From NCBI RefSeq assembly GCF_040436345.1, contig NC_133232.1, forward strand, positions 30,455,315 to 30,519,314: DNA of 64,000 nt, read 5' to 3'. Positions within the stretch are counted from its first letter, which is position 1. Each line of letters begins with the position of its first letter. Shown here piece after piece: positions 49,280 through 64,000 of this stretch. The DNA comes from Pagrus major (Eukaryota; Chordata; Actinopteri; Spariformes; Sparidae). The notes under the pieces were generated by a model. The model was not told the DNA's origin. It saw only the letters and a list, made by a program, of their open reading frames with translations, and did not search any database. Both the position numbers and the translations under genes were made by a program.

Positions 49280-49610
49280 TATGAAAAGCAATAACAAGGC
49301 TACTACAAAGAGACAAAAAGTTACTACGAAGAGACAAAAAGTTGCTGCAAAGAGACACAAAGTTACCACTAAGACATGAAAAACTACCACAAAAAGTAAC
49401 AAATTACCGCAAAGACAAGAAAAGCAATAAAAAGGTTACCTCAAAGAGACAAAAAGTTACTGCAAAGAGACGACAAACTACCACAAAGAGACACAAAGTT
49501 ACCACAAAGACAAGAAAAGCACAAACAAAGTTATGACAACGAGACAACAAACTACCACAGAGACGACAAACTTCCACAAAGAGACACAAAGTTACCACTA
49601 AGAGATGAGG
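49280..49610 (+). repeat. minisatellite, AAAGAGACA-type, block 2
   Basis: About 14 degenerate units such as GTTACTACGAAGAGACAAAA and CAAACTACCACAAAGAGACA. Same family as block 1, about 1.3 kb away. Confidence 0.8.
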
Positions 49611-52173
49611 GGACAGAGGTGATATCTCTGGTTCTGCTGAAACAGTTTTTAAAGGAGCTTTTTTAAAACCTGGCATCTACATTACCCACAATGCATCTTA
49701 GCCACTGAGTGACATCACTGGAGATAATTTACCAGATTACATGCAGCTTCCTCTGGAGCCACAAAAGGCTTTTTACCACGTTTTTCACATATGTAGTTGT
49801 ACTGACCCGTAAACACACTTTAATGTGTAAAACTGATGGAGTTACCCTTCAAAAGCCGTCTGGAGACAGAAAATAAATTGTTTCCAAATTCGCTTACAGT
49901 CACGCGTTTGTCTTTTTATTTGATTTCACAATTGGCTCAAAGGTGAACTGAAGCATGCCTTATTACAGCAAACAGTTCAGTGAATGCAGTCGGGCGTTTA
50001 CTCAGGGAGCAGTGCTGTTACCATAGAAAAGTGCAGAACAAGGTGCGATAAGAGCAAACCTGTTGTAGGCATGACAGGCAGGTACATGTTAAAGGTGGAA
50101 GCACATTAGCACGACTAAAAAGATACAAATCTTTATTTATTACATTATTGACCCTATCAGACATCACCTGTCTGACACTCGCTGCCTCGTGGAGCAATAA
50201 TCTCTGCTTCTGTCAGGCTGTCAGGTATGAGTTTTACAGCTGTTGAGAAACAGATACGGCTCTGGCAATGCCAGACGGGGCCGAGCAGACACTGGCATTA
50301 TCTGCCAAGTCTGTGATCACGCAGCCTCATGCTGGCAGGCCGCGTGGGGCAACGACCTGCCAACCACACAGTTTCAAGAGGCCTTTCAACACCAAATGTC
50401 TCCCATGCCCCAAGATCTGTCTGTCGCATTGCACTGAACCCAAAACCCCTTGCAACACCCCGGCCTTGACAAAAATATCAGACATATAAACAGCTGTCTC
50501 CATCAAGGTTCTGGTTTTTTTACGAAGCCGTGACCCGATTTGCGACAAGGTCACGGCTTCGTAAAACCAGAATCTTGACGCATAAGCAGATTTCTTATTG
50601 CACATAAAATGTTTGATTTGCCAGTTTAGACTATGGACTTTGAAACACTTAAACTGCAGTGCAGGATGAAACAGCACATCTTCCTCACAACTCTGGAGCC
50701 ATTTCAAATCTGCAATATACTGAGTGGTTGCAAGCCTTTTGCTCTCAGGTTTCTCAAGCTGTTAACGTGACTTGGGAGACTCATGCAGTCAGAGCTGCAT
50801 TGCAGAATATTAATGTCACGGTTCAAGACCTTTGAGATTTGTTTGGTTTGAGTCCGCAATGGAAAAATACAACTTGAAAGCATTTATCTGATATCACACA
50901 TGTACTATTTACACATTTACAAAGAATTTACTGTCACAAAGAAGTAGCTTACATAACACATTTGTCCTGAGGCAGCAGTTTATACATGTGGGTATACAGC
51001 CCACATGGCCTGTGGGTAGCCTGCCATTCATTTCCTGTTAGAAAGTTTGGTGAGAACATTTTGATATCACTCTCATAGATCAACATCAACATGATCAACA
51101 TGTAAGATAAGGCCAGAATTTTTCTTATTATCGACACTGTGAATAAATAACAGTCAAAAGACATCTATGTGTTAATTTGCAGAGATGTCTACTGAAGTTT
51201 GTATGCTAACAATGCTAGCGATGAACATGTTCACTAAAAACTGAAGACTACAGGCCAACATTTTACGATCGTTTTAGCTGCTCTGGTGAATTTTGCTAAC
51301 GTTGGACGGGCTAGCTGTTTTCCCTTGTTTGCAATGTTCATGCTAAGCTAAGCTAATCGGCTGCAGGTTGTTGCCTAAGGTTTAACAGACAGATATGAGA
51401 GTGGGCACAAGAGCCGATAAGATGAATTCCCAAAAATATTGAGCTTTTTGCTTTAATTTAGGCCGATGATTAACTCGTACATACACACATGGATATGATG
51501 GCTGTATTTTCTGTATTATCTTGAAAGCATAGAAACCTCAGTTCTGTTCACATTCCCTGTCTGGCCAGCTGTCACCAGTTTGGCTGACCCAGTTAGTCTG
51601 AGTGGGCTCAGGCGCACTGACCAGCACAGCCATTTTGATTTGCAGCCATTTGTATGGCCCATTGTGAGTGGAGAGACAGGCCTGCAGCCTCGCACCACAG
51701 GGCTCACGCAGCACTTTTTATGCAAACTCTCATCCTCGGCGTCCACGCCACTGCTGGTCAGAGGAGCACCGGTTTGTTTGACCATGCCTGCCCTCCGCTC
51801 GCTTCCTGGATGCCCTTCATCACACTACAATCTCTTAATCACCGCTGTGCCATTGAGAGAGAAACAGAGAGAGAGAGGGGGAAAAGCTCTTTGCTTTCGG
51901 ATTGGCTGCGCTCGGTGGAGCTGTTGCTAAGGGGAGGGTTTCACTCAGTGATGGATAGATGTGGCAGCTGGAGAGGGCAACCGGTTTGAGCGACATATAT
52001 ATCAATTTAATGTCTCATTTATACTCTGCTGCCATCATGTTCGACGTGACAACGCTGAAGATTGATATCCTCTAAATCCACTCAGGTTTTAAAGATCATG
52101 TTCTCTGAGCCACCGGGGTGCCATTTTTATTTTTTTTTAACAAGTTTGTCACAACCAGATGAAGTCTAATCAC
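49611..52173. other. intergenic, with long inverted repeat
   Basis: No gene supported. Contains the inverted repeat 50503-50578. A GC-richer patch around 51550-51930 includes CGGATTGGCTGCGCTCGG (51898 on), a CCAAT-type motif. Confidence 0.45.
50503..50578. repeat. inverted repeat, 30-base arms
   Basis: TACGAAGCCGTGACC (50521-50535) and GGTCACGGCTTCGTA (50549-50563) are exact complements around a 13-base spacer. The arms continue imperfectly outward (TCAAGGTTCTGGTTTT / AAACCAGAATCTTGA). Confidence 0.9.
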
Positions 52174-52455
52174 TTAAAGGTGCACTATGTAGTTTTTAAG
52201 CCTAAACCAACTAAATAAACTGAAAACAAACTGACCTTAAAAGGACAATTTCATACCATTTTACTTTGTTTACAAGTGACGGACCCTGCCACCTTTCTAG
52301 CTTCAGTGTTCTGAGACCTTATTTTCCTCTGAGAACAGCTCGTTTGTTCAGTTATGGTAAACATGTTTGAATTAATTGATTCAATTTGAATTGAATTAAA
52401 TATCGAAATGCTGAGTTTGAATTTCTTCACCAGAACTACACAGTGCCCCTTTAAG
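52174..52455 (+). repeat. MITE family A, copy 5
   Basis: AAAGGTGCACTATGTAGTTT at the left and AACTACACAGTGCCCCTTTA at the right, with core GTGACGGACCCTGCCACC; some internal deletion. Confidence 0.85.
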
Positions 52456-53094
52456 ATGAGTGAACACACTTTTATAGCCCTCTTCCAGCTGTTATTCCCA
52501 TCGTTTGAGCAGATTAGCAGACTGGAAATATCAGCAAAATTGTGACTTTGAGATGGAAAACGAGAACAAAAACAGGTTGCGGGGTGACACCCTGACACGA
52601 TGGCACTATTGGGTATTTAATCATAAACTGATAAAACATTTAAAAAATAACTTTGATTATAATGCAATGCTTTAGGCGTTTGTTATCAATGATGGAAAAT
52701 GTTATTGGTGGTGCTAAAAAAAAAACCCATAAAAATTCTTTACTGCACTCTAAGGGTAAACAAGCTGCAGGATATTGTATTAACTTGCTATGAAACGATG
52801 GCAGGTGATTTCCCTGTGAGCACAGCTGTCTATTTGCATAAAATGGCAATGAGATGGAAAGGTGTGGAGTTAACAAAATGTGCTTGAGAGCCATGACCTC
52901 TTTTGCAAACCTGCTTTGCAGTAAAGCACCTTTAAATCCCTCAAAGGTAACATTACATAAAAGCTGCAAGTCAATTAGCCGTTGTACCTTCCAGCAAAGC
53001 TTTAAGCACTTTACACAACCGGCATTAAGAGGAAGAGGCATCGATGCCACCAGCGTCCTTCCTGATCGCACTGACAAAAACAAGGAAGCCAACA
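52456..53094. other. intergenic sequence downstream of mid1ip1l
   Basis: No gene or repeat family recognised; possibly distal 3' UTR of mid1ip1l if a later polyadenylation site is used. Confidence 0.4.
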
Positions 53095-53838
53095 TCAAGT
53101 TTCCAATTATTTATTTCAGTTTTACTGCATTTCTGCTTTAATATAAAATTGGTTTTGAAATATCCAAGGACAAACAAATGCATCATTTCATCACGAACAT
53201 CTCGATGAATCATTTAAGCAGTCAGACAATGTAACCGAACAGGGCATGATGAGGGGGTATACAAAAAGTCAAGGCACGCCATGTTACAGTAAAACCAAGT
53301 GGAAAGATTTAAAAGCTCTGCAGGTGGGAGCCCTTCAGCTCAGCGCTAAAATCCATTTTAAATTTTTACAGGAGGGACAGAATAACCAGCATTCAACTTC
53401 TCCTACAGTCAGAGACCTTCTTTTATTCACAATCTGGTGACAAATATGCTCGAACTTAAATGAAAAGACAAAGAAAATAAAAAAAAAATAATAAAATAAA
53501 AGGCAGGGCAAGTATCTGCATAAACCAGAGCTGTGCTTCATCTGGACTTCTGGATTCAATAAAACCTCCACCGAGCACTTAAAGTGTCGACCTCTGCGCC
53601 GGAGGGACACGTGCAGGCATCACCGGTTTCAGGTACATTTGGTGGTGCTGGGAAGTTGGAGTGTCGCTACTCAAGGAGTGACAGAAGTCACGAAGTGGTT
53701 ACCCTGGTCAGTTCACTGTCCATTGAGATCTATTAGGAAGAGATGGAGCCCCTTCTCAACACATCCCATTGTGCAAGTCAAGCAGTCCGAGGGGTGGGGG
53801 GGGCGGGGGGCGAAGAGAGAAAAACCACGTAGTGACTT
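53095..53838 (-). other. mid1ip1l: mid1ip1l 3' UTR (end predicted)
   Basis: Non-coding after the TGA. AATAAA on the - strand occurs at 53427-53422 and 53115-53110; the distal one sets the edge given. A G-rich run is present at about 53795-53811. Confidence 0.5.
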
Positions 53839-54330
53839 CTATCTCATGAAGTTTCCACCTCCGATTTCTCTCTTGTATCTGTTGGTGAGGTGGTCGGCCT
53901 GCAGCGTGAGCTTGGACAGAACTCCGAACAGTCCCCTGAGGTGATAGTGAAACTGGTGCTCCAGGTCCGAGTTGTCGTCCAGGAGCAGCTCCCCGGTGAC
54001 CCGCTGCTGCTCCTCCTGCTTCACCGCCATCTCCAGGAAGCTGGCCCCGCTGCTCATCTCCCTCTTCAGCAGGCCCCACTCCATGTCGTTCTTGATGGAC
54101 TTGAGCAGCAGGTAGTGCTCGTACATGTCCCTCTGCTTGTTGGGACACGGCGACTCGTTGTTGTTGCTCTCCACCGCCTCGCTGGCCGCCTGCTCCTCCA
54201 GCGGCACGTCTCGCAGCAGGCTCGGCACCATGATGGTCTCGTCCATGTTGTTGGCGGCTGCTATGAAGCGGTGCATGACGTTGATGAGGGAGTGCTTGTT
54301 GCTGGCGGGGTCGCTGCTGATCTGCATCAT
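53839..54330 (-). CDS. mid1ip1l: MID1-interacting protein 1 family (Spot14/MIG12), probable mid1ip1l
   Basis: 163-residue cytoplasmic regulator of the THRSP/Spot14 family. Mammalian MID1IP1 promotes acetyl-CoA carboxylase polymerisation and binds the microtubule-associated ligase MID1; a zebrafish paralogue acts in cortical F-actin organisation. Seen here: the family N-terminus (NKHSLINVMHRFIAAANNMD then TIMVPSLLRDVPL, residues 11-44), a variable Glu/Asn-rich segment, RDMYEHYLLLKSIKNDMEWG (67-86) and a C-terminal leucine-rich helix LEHQFHYHLRGLFGVLSKLT (123-142) ending NRYKREIGGGN. Length is close to the human protein (183 aa), the difference lying in the variable middle. The start is the first of two tandem ATGs at 54330; upstream is a spliced 5' UTR. 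The whole CDS lies in one exon, as in mammals. The exact teleost paralogue (mid1ip1a, b or l) is inferred from linkage to bcorl1 and tspan6. Confidence 0.95.
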   Translation of the reverse strand: MMQISSDPASNKHSLINVMHRFIAAANNMDETIMVPSLLRDVPLEEQAASEAVESNNNESPCPNKQRDMYEHYLLLKSIKNDMEWGLLKREMSSGASFLEMAVKQEEQQRVTGELLLDDNSDLEHQFHYHLRGLFGVLSKLTLQADHLTNRYKREIGGGNFMR

Positions 54331-54402
54331 CTTGAAGGCTTTGTTGCGGTGTAGAGAGCTGGCGGGTGGGGTTGCTGAGGCAGAGCTTAAGTGGTGGGTG
54401 AT

Positions 54403-54512
54403 CTGCGAGAAGAAGAGGGGAAACGTGAGGATGCAGGAAGGGTTGAGCGACATCAAGGACGAGAAACACAGGTTTGCACATTCAGCACACACAAAAGGCA
54501 ACCAGCTCATAA

Positions 54513-54553
<41 letters not shown>

Positions 54554-54800
54554 AGTACATCATGGCTGCAGGAAATGTTATGAAACCGCTGCAGCTTCCT
54601 CATCTCCTCACCAGCACACCCTGACTTCTACCACCAGAATAACCCACAATACATTTCGACTTCTACACCAGTAAAATCACTTTGCTGCATTATACAGACG
54701 TCGAGCCACACCAACATGACCTTGGACTTCCTGATAATAAACAAAAACCCTTCACATTATTCGCTCACAGAACCCGGAAATGAAAGGACGTGTGACTGAC
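54403..54800 (-). other. mid1ip1l: mid1ip1l 5' UTR intron
   Basis: A roughly 400-base intron from GTCAGT (54800) to CTTCTTCTCGCAG (ending 54403), carrying the (AC)n microsatellite at 54514-54550. Confidence 0.6.
54514..54550 (+). repeat. (AC)n microsatellite in mid1ip1l intron
   Basis: About 18 uninterrupted CA dinucleotides between the two mid1ip1l exons. Confidence 0.97.
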
Positions 54801-54915
54801 CTGAACCACGAGGTGACTTGAGGAAAATTATAAATCTTATTTGTGCCGGTTTGCTGGATCAAATCGTGTCGGGCTCTGCACACCACCCGCCGGGAAGGAA
54901 ACTGAGTATTTCCTC
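54801..54915 (-). other. mid1ip1l: mid1ip1l non-coding exon 1 (predicted)
   Basis: A TATA box about 30 bases upstream predicts transcription start near 54915. A GTTCAG|GTCAGT donor falls after 54801. Joined to the acceptor at 54404-54403 (CTCGCAG), this gives a 5' UTR of about 190 bases before the ATG at 54330, the two-exon structure known for MID1IP1 genes. Confidence 0.6.
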
Positions 54916-54938
54916 GACTGACTGGTGGCTGAACCCGG

Positions 54939-55080
54939 CTTTTATACGGCGCGAGCCGGGCAGGGTGGAAGGAAAAACACAGGCTCCGCCCTCCTCGTAT
55001 TTCTCCACCGCGCTGATTGGCCAGCGCGGAGGATGTGGGCGGACTCTCATAGCATCTGATCCCGAACGGACCAATCACGG
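54939..55080 (-). promoter_or_regulatory. mid1ip1l: mid1ip1l promoter: TATA, CCAAT and GC boxes
   Basis: On the - strand: TATAAAAG at 54946-54939, GC boxes (GGGCGG) at 54986-54992, an opposite-strand GC box at 55037-55042, a CCAAT box (GCCAATCAGCG) at 55020-55016 and an opposite-strand CCAAT at 55071-55075. The arrangement fits an NF-Y/Sp1 driven TATA promoter. Family members respond to lipogenic factors, but no convincing SREBP or ChREBP site was recognised. Confidence 0.75.
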
Positions 55081-55480
55081 GGCAGAGCTCAGCTGCCAGT
55101 CAAATGTATTTGTCAAGGGCTGGTCAACAATTAGCTGCACCCTATTTACTTCATCGTTTCCAGGCCGGTTGTAGCCTGAAGGCTGATGCAAGTTTGTACA
55201 GTTGCAGTTGTTGTGAGTCATGTCTCAGATATGTCAGGTGTGTAGTTTACCTGCAGTGATACACTTTGTATTAAAAAAAAGGAGGATTAAATATTCAAGA
55301 TTCTTTGTTTTAAGTGGATTTGAAAAGTATAGTTTGTGCTTGTTCTTCCGCCTTTACCTCCAGAGACACTGAATCCACAGCTGCCTGGTTGTTATGCTAC
55401 ACAACACTGCCACCTGGTGGTTCAATCTGTCTGTACACTAATCAGTGCTTTACTGTAATAAATAATAATTTTTTTTAAAA
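55081..55480. other. intergenic, with a strong CTCF-like motif
   Basis: Between the mid1ip1l promoter and the family A copy. On the - strand, 55420-55407 reads CCACCAGGTGGCAG, a full match to the CTCF core consensus. Confidence 0.5.
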
Positions 55481-55790
55481 AAAAGGTGCACTGAAACATC
55501 TTCATTGACTAAATTATTTCCCTAAACAAACTATAGAAACTTTATTTTCATGACTGCATTAAACAACCTGATCTTAAAGAGACAACACAATTTCATACCG
55601 TTTTACTTTGTTTATCCGTGGCGGACCCTGCCACCTTTCTAGCTTCAAACAGTGTTATGGGACCTTATTTTCCTTGAGAGCAGCTTGTTTATTCAGTTTA
55701 TGGAAAAAATAAATGTTTCCTCAATAATATATAAACATTAAAATACTGAGTTTTAATTTCTTCTCCAAAACTACATAGTGCTCCTTTAAG
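55481..55790 (+). repeat. MITE family A, copy 6
   Basis: AAAAGGTGCACTGAAACATC (left end internally shortened), core CGTGGCGGACCCTGCCACC, right end AACTACATAGTGCTCCTTTA. Confidence 0.85.
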
Positions 55791-57459
55791 CTATCAATCA
55801 AATAATCAATCACAGTACGTATATAATGCTATATTTTCTTACCAGAAAGTGCTGCACTGGCCACAGATCCTTCACACAGGTATGGACCCTTCAGGTGAAT
55901 CAGCACGTACTAACAGTCAGCAGTGCTGAGAGGAGCAGCTCAGGTGTATTTGATGAAGGTGATAAACGGTGAGGCGTGGCTGTGCGCTTATTGGCTTATC
56001 ACTGATGTTATTGATCACACCTGTGACCAGTAGCTCACTAAAAGCTTTTGAAACTCAACTTCACAGTTTTAGTACATTTAAGAAGCTCGTGCAAGAACTT
56101 ATCTAATGATTTAAAGAAAAAATAATCTAGACAAACATAATTTTGTTTTGCAGAAATTGTTTTTTACTTTCTTTTCCCACTCCAGTGTATTCTGGCATTT
56201 TTATTATATTTCTTATTTTTTTGTCTATGTGAAAAAAAACCCATAAGAGTTAAAAAAAAAAAAAAAAGAATTAAAACTGTCTGGAGTGGGGATTTGTTTA
56301 TCTGGTGACACTTTTTTTTTAAAGAAGTTAGGGCAAAAAAAACCTTATCAGTGACATTCAGTACCATATGGTTTGTTTAAGCTGAAACGCTGTTGTATTG
56401 ATCTCTGTCTCATCTGGCTTTTTGTGGTTATATGTATGTATTTTTAAAAAAGCCAGGAGGAAACAGGAAAAGAGTATAACATTTTGTTAGTGTAGGTTTA
56501 TATAAAAAAAAATCTAATATTGATTAAAAATGAACACCGGTGTGATCAATACAGTTTGAAGATGAAAAATCAATCCTTTCTTAGACCTTAAAAAGCAGAG
56601 ACTTATTTACAGTAATGTGTAAATCAATATTACTGAGCAGTCGACCTGTTGAAGTTTACTGGTAAATTACATTATTTCAGTAGGAATGAGTCCACAGCAT
56701 CATTTTGAACTTGTGGAATTAAGTTTGAACACAATAATTATTAGATCATCATTTATAAACGCTATTATTATTTAATATGTGTATTTACATGTGCAACACT
56801 GAAGTTGTATTTTATGTCCTCTGGCCTAATAGTGAATACTGGTTCCTACCTGCTTGTGTATTAGGAGGGCAGGTATGAGTGTAACGCTGTCTTGCCGTTT
56901 GGTGTCGAAAAGATTTAAGAAAAGTAAACAAAGACAAATTGTCAGGCTGGGACTGGAGAACGCTACCGGAGCAAGAAAACAAGCGTTACATGTTGATACA
57001 TAAATATTGTGATAGACTAGATGTGTGTGTGATTTCTGGATGACACATCTTGCTCTAGATTAGTATCATCTCTATTTGTCCACATTACAGAAAAGTGATC
57101 CTTTCTGCGCTCATGAAATGTTGTTAGTTTGACCGTACAGTTTACAGATGTTTTCTTTGCTACGAAAAGGGCCAAACCTCACAATCAAAATGAATTAACA
57201 TCGACGAGTACCAACAGACTGCACTAAGGCATCAAAACTCAAATAAAAACTGTTAGATCCTTCAATATTTAGGTCTTAAATGAAAAGTTGTTCATGCATA
57301 TTTAAAACTAAACGCCTCTCACATGTTGTATTCTGTGTGAATCCCTCACAAGGCCCCAAATAACTGTGTCATGTTTCTCTGCTTCTGCCAGAATATTCTG
57401 ATTTGTGTATTCTCTGATGAATGCAGAAGCAAACAGCTGTGGGAGAGAGCCACACACCA
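55791..57459. other. intergenic between mid1ip1l and tspan6
   Basis: AT-rich with homopolymer tracts; no gene, repeat family or RNA recognised. Confidence 0.5.
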
Positions 57460-58333
57460 TTAAAGACACATCATCTTTATTTTTTTAACTCAAGTATTTC
57501 ACATGCATCCACAAAAGAATAACAATTTAACACTGAAAACTGTGATATTGAAGACGGCTGGATGAGTGTTGTTGGCACGCTTGAACGCAGGCTTTAAACA
57601 ATACTGGCCTACAGGACTGAGTCCTTTTGTCCAGCTCTCAGGCTTATATGGGTTTGACACAGAAATTCACTTAGTGTTGCAGAGAAGTTTAACATTATCA
57701 GCTTACTGTCTAGATTTCGACTGCTCAGCTACGGACTAATCTTAGCAAAATTACAAAATAAGGCAGCTGCGTTTATATAAAGACACAAGACACTGAAATG
57801 TTGACAACTGGAACTCAAATGACAGTGACGACAGCTATATAATAACATCTAGGCTTAATGAAAATCCCTAAATAAATCCCAGGAGTAACAAAAGTTCTCC
57901 AAAATGTCCAGGTCCCTTTTCATTTTTGGTCAAACTACACTGCAGGTAACGTCCCTTTGACTTGATTCCCTTCTGCTCGTCATGGGTGAGACTGAATAAA
58001 AAGGAGAAGCAGTGGGTGTTTTTCCCTCTAAAATAACGTCAACTAACACAAACACAACGTTTAAAATCACAGGAGGTTCTTTCACTCGTTCGCGTCAGGA
58101 GCTGCCCATCAGTGACCTGCAAAGACACACAGAGAACATATCATTCAGCAGCTCACTTGTATTTGCATTTGAACATTGGATAATTAAATCACTGCAGCAA
58201 GTACACAATCCGTGCAGAGTACAATCCGTCCTAATTTGTGTGAAACGTGATCAAGTGTACCAACGAGGAACTGCAGTGTTCCCGTCCTCATTATTTAATA
58301 ACTGAAAGAAGTCTGACCTGTGGAAGGTCACTG
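57460..58333 (-). other. tspan6: tspan6 3' UTR (end predicted)
   Basis: Non-coding after the stop. AATAAA on the - strand at 57481-57476 predicts cleavage near 57460. No repeat recognised inside. Confidence 0.6.
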
Positions 58334-62753
<4,420 letters not shown>

Positions 62754-64000
62754 CTGAAGAAGACAGCAGGGAGAGTCAGAGGCGACCATCAAAGAGCCTC
62801 AGAGAGGTTTTGTTAGGGTTGTCTCCCTGACACAAGACCTAAGATTAAAGGCTCGAACACACTCGGTCAATTACACACTGCTACGGTCAGAGTTCAGTAG
62901 CAGTCTGTCAAACCAGAATCCTTTTGAATCTGAGTTTGCTTTCATAAATTTTAAGCGACAACAGTGAAGAATAACTTCATGTTTAAGAAGTAAAATAAAA
63001 ACAAGAACAGGAAGAACACAAGATTTGATCAGATTTATAGATTTGGGCTTCAACAAATATGGATATTTTTACAGACTAATTTCCTGCTTTCAGCTTCTTA
63101 GACGTGAGGATTTTGTGCTTTTATAATTGTCACATGTGATATTAAAACAGTATTTTGAGGTTTTTGACTGTTTATTACTGTCTAATTTAAACCGTGGGAT
63201 CTGGCAACTAACTCGCAATGGACATTTTTTAATATTCTCTGACGTTATTATACATGAAAAAAGTAAAGTGAGCAAAACATGAGCAGATGAATTCATTTTA
63301 ATGCAACAACTAATGCGACTATTTTTAATTATCGGTTAATATGCCGATTATTTTGTATTGTATTCGGAGTATTGTCAAAAAATAGATATATGTTGATACA
63401 TATCAACTCTGAATATTTGAAACTGAATTGAATTGAAGTTAAATATTGAAAAATGCTCAGTAAAATATCCCAGAGTGCAAAGAAAAGTCTTCAGATTGCT
63501 TCCTTTGTCAATTTTTTGATTATCTAAGTCATGACGCTTGTCTGTGCATTTTATATTTCTATATTTTCTTTGGGTTTTGGTCTGAAAACAAGCAATTTGA
63601 ACATGTAATCTCGGGCTCTTGGAACCTGTGATGGCCATTTTTCCACTATTTTCTGACCTTTTAAAGGCCAAACAAATCAGAGAAACTAGGGCTGCAACTA
63701 ACCAGTATTTTCACTGTTGATAAAACTGTTGATTATTTTCTTGATCACTTGATTAGTTGTTTGGTCCATAAAATGTCAGAAACTGGTGAAAAATGTCAAT
63801 CAGTGTTTCCCAAAGCCCAAGATGACTTCCTAAAGAAATTCACTTAACTGTCATGGAGGAGAAAAGGCACCAGGAGATATTCACATTTAAGAAGCCTGAA
63901 TTAAAAAGAAACTACTCACACCAAATAATCTCTTCCTTCAATACTTGGCGATTAATTAAATAGTTGACAGCTAATTAATCATCGCAGCTCTAAAACAAAT
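62754..64000 (-). other. tspan6 intron 1 (partial)
   Basis: Non-coding, AT-rich, running to the window edge. It contains a short hAT-type element at 63687-63992 and no candidate for the first coding exon. Confidence 0.6.
63687..63992. mobile_element. hAT-type MITE (TAGGGCTGCAACTAA ends)
   Basis: Left TAGGGCTGCAACTAACC and right TTAATCATCGCAGCTCTA are inverted relatives. The body has TTGTTTGGTCCATAAAATGT and GTGTTTCCCAAAGCCCAAGA, a body very common in percomorph genomes. An 8-bp duplication is not obvious. Confidence 0.7.

Noticed and set aside
49280..49610. CRISPR-like spaced repeats
   Set aside because: Units are degenerate and contiguous without unique spacers; this is a eukaryotic minisatellite.
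53756..54481. 241-codon open frame on the - strand overlapping mid1ip1l
   Set aside because: It is in a different frame from the family protein, rich in Gln/Arg/Gly/Pro from shifted codons, and crosses the splice acceptor.
53890..54553. Long + strand open frames opposite mid1ip1l
   Set aside because: Antisense shadows of the coding exon with leucine/valine-rich nonsense and a CA-repeat tail.

Overview
This 64 kb window is vertebrate genomic DNA, almost certainly from a ray-finned (percomorph-like) teleost. Genes are split into short exons with GT-AG introns, intergenic and intronic space is filled with teleost-type non-autonomous DNA transposons and microsatellites, and the protein-coding content matches vertebrate gene families.

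Three protein genes can be supported. (1) bcorl1 (BCL6 corepressor-like 1), + strand: eleven coding exons from 20954 to 36285 give a continuous frame of 1552 residues ending in a normal stop. The 5' end of the coding sequence (the first coding exon in mammals) was not found. (2) A MID1IP1/Spot14-family gene (probably mid1ip1l), - strand: a single 163-codon coding exon at 54330-53839, a non-coding first exon, and a TATA/CCAAT/GC-box promoter at about 54939-55080. (3) tspan6 (tetraspanin-6), - strand: six coding exons from 62753 to 58334. Its first coding exon lies beyond the right edge.

Layout. 1-20953 holds no recognisable coding exon; it contains transposon remnants (a hAT element with a perfect 8-bp target duplication and a BED-finger fragment, and a 1.1 kb PIF/Harbinger-type element) and two CpG-rich, promoter-like stretches at 11.4-13.2 kb and 16.0-17.2 kb that may be bcorl1 promoters or 5' UTR exons. 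20954-37.9 kb is bcorl1 and its 3' UTR. 37.9-53.1 kb is intergenic, with degenerate tandem repeats and a perfect 70-bp palindrome. 53.1-55.1 kb is mid1ip1l with its promoter. 57.46-64 kb is the 3' part of tspan6.

The gene order and directions (tspan6 and mid1ip1l in one direction, bcorl1 converging on them) mirror human Xp11.4 (TSPAN7-MID1IP1, converging with BCOR), but the two outer genes here are the paralogues TSPAN6 and BCORL1, which in human lie far apart on Xq. The block therefore looks like the second copy from early vertebrate genome duplication, kept intact in this fish. The three products work in different places: a PRC1.1-type chromatin corepressor in the nucleus, a cytoplasmic lipogenesis/cytoskeleton regulator, and a membrane tetraspanin. 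No shared pathway is implied by the sequence.
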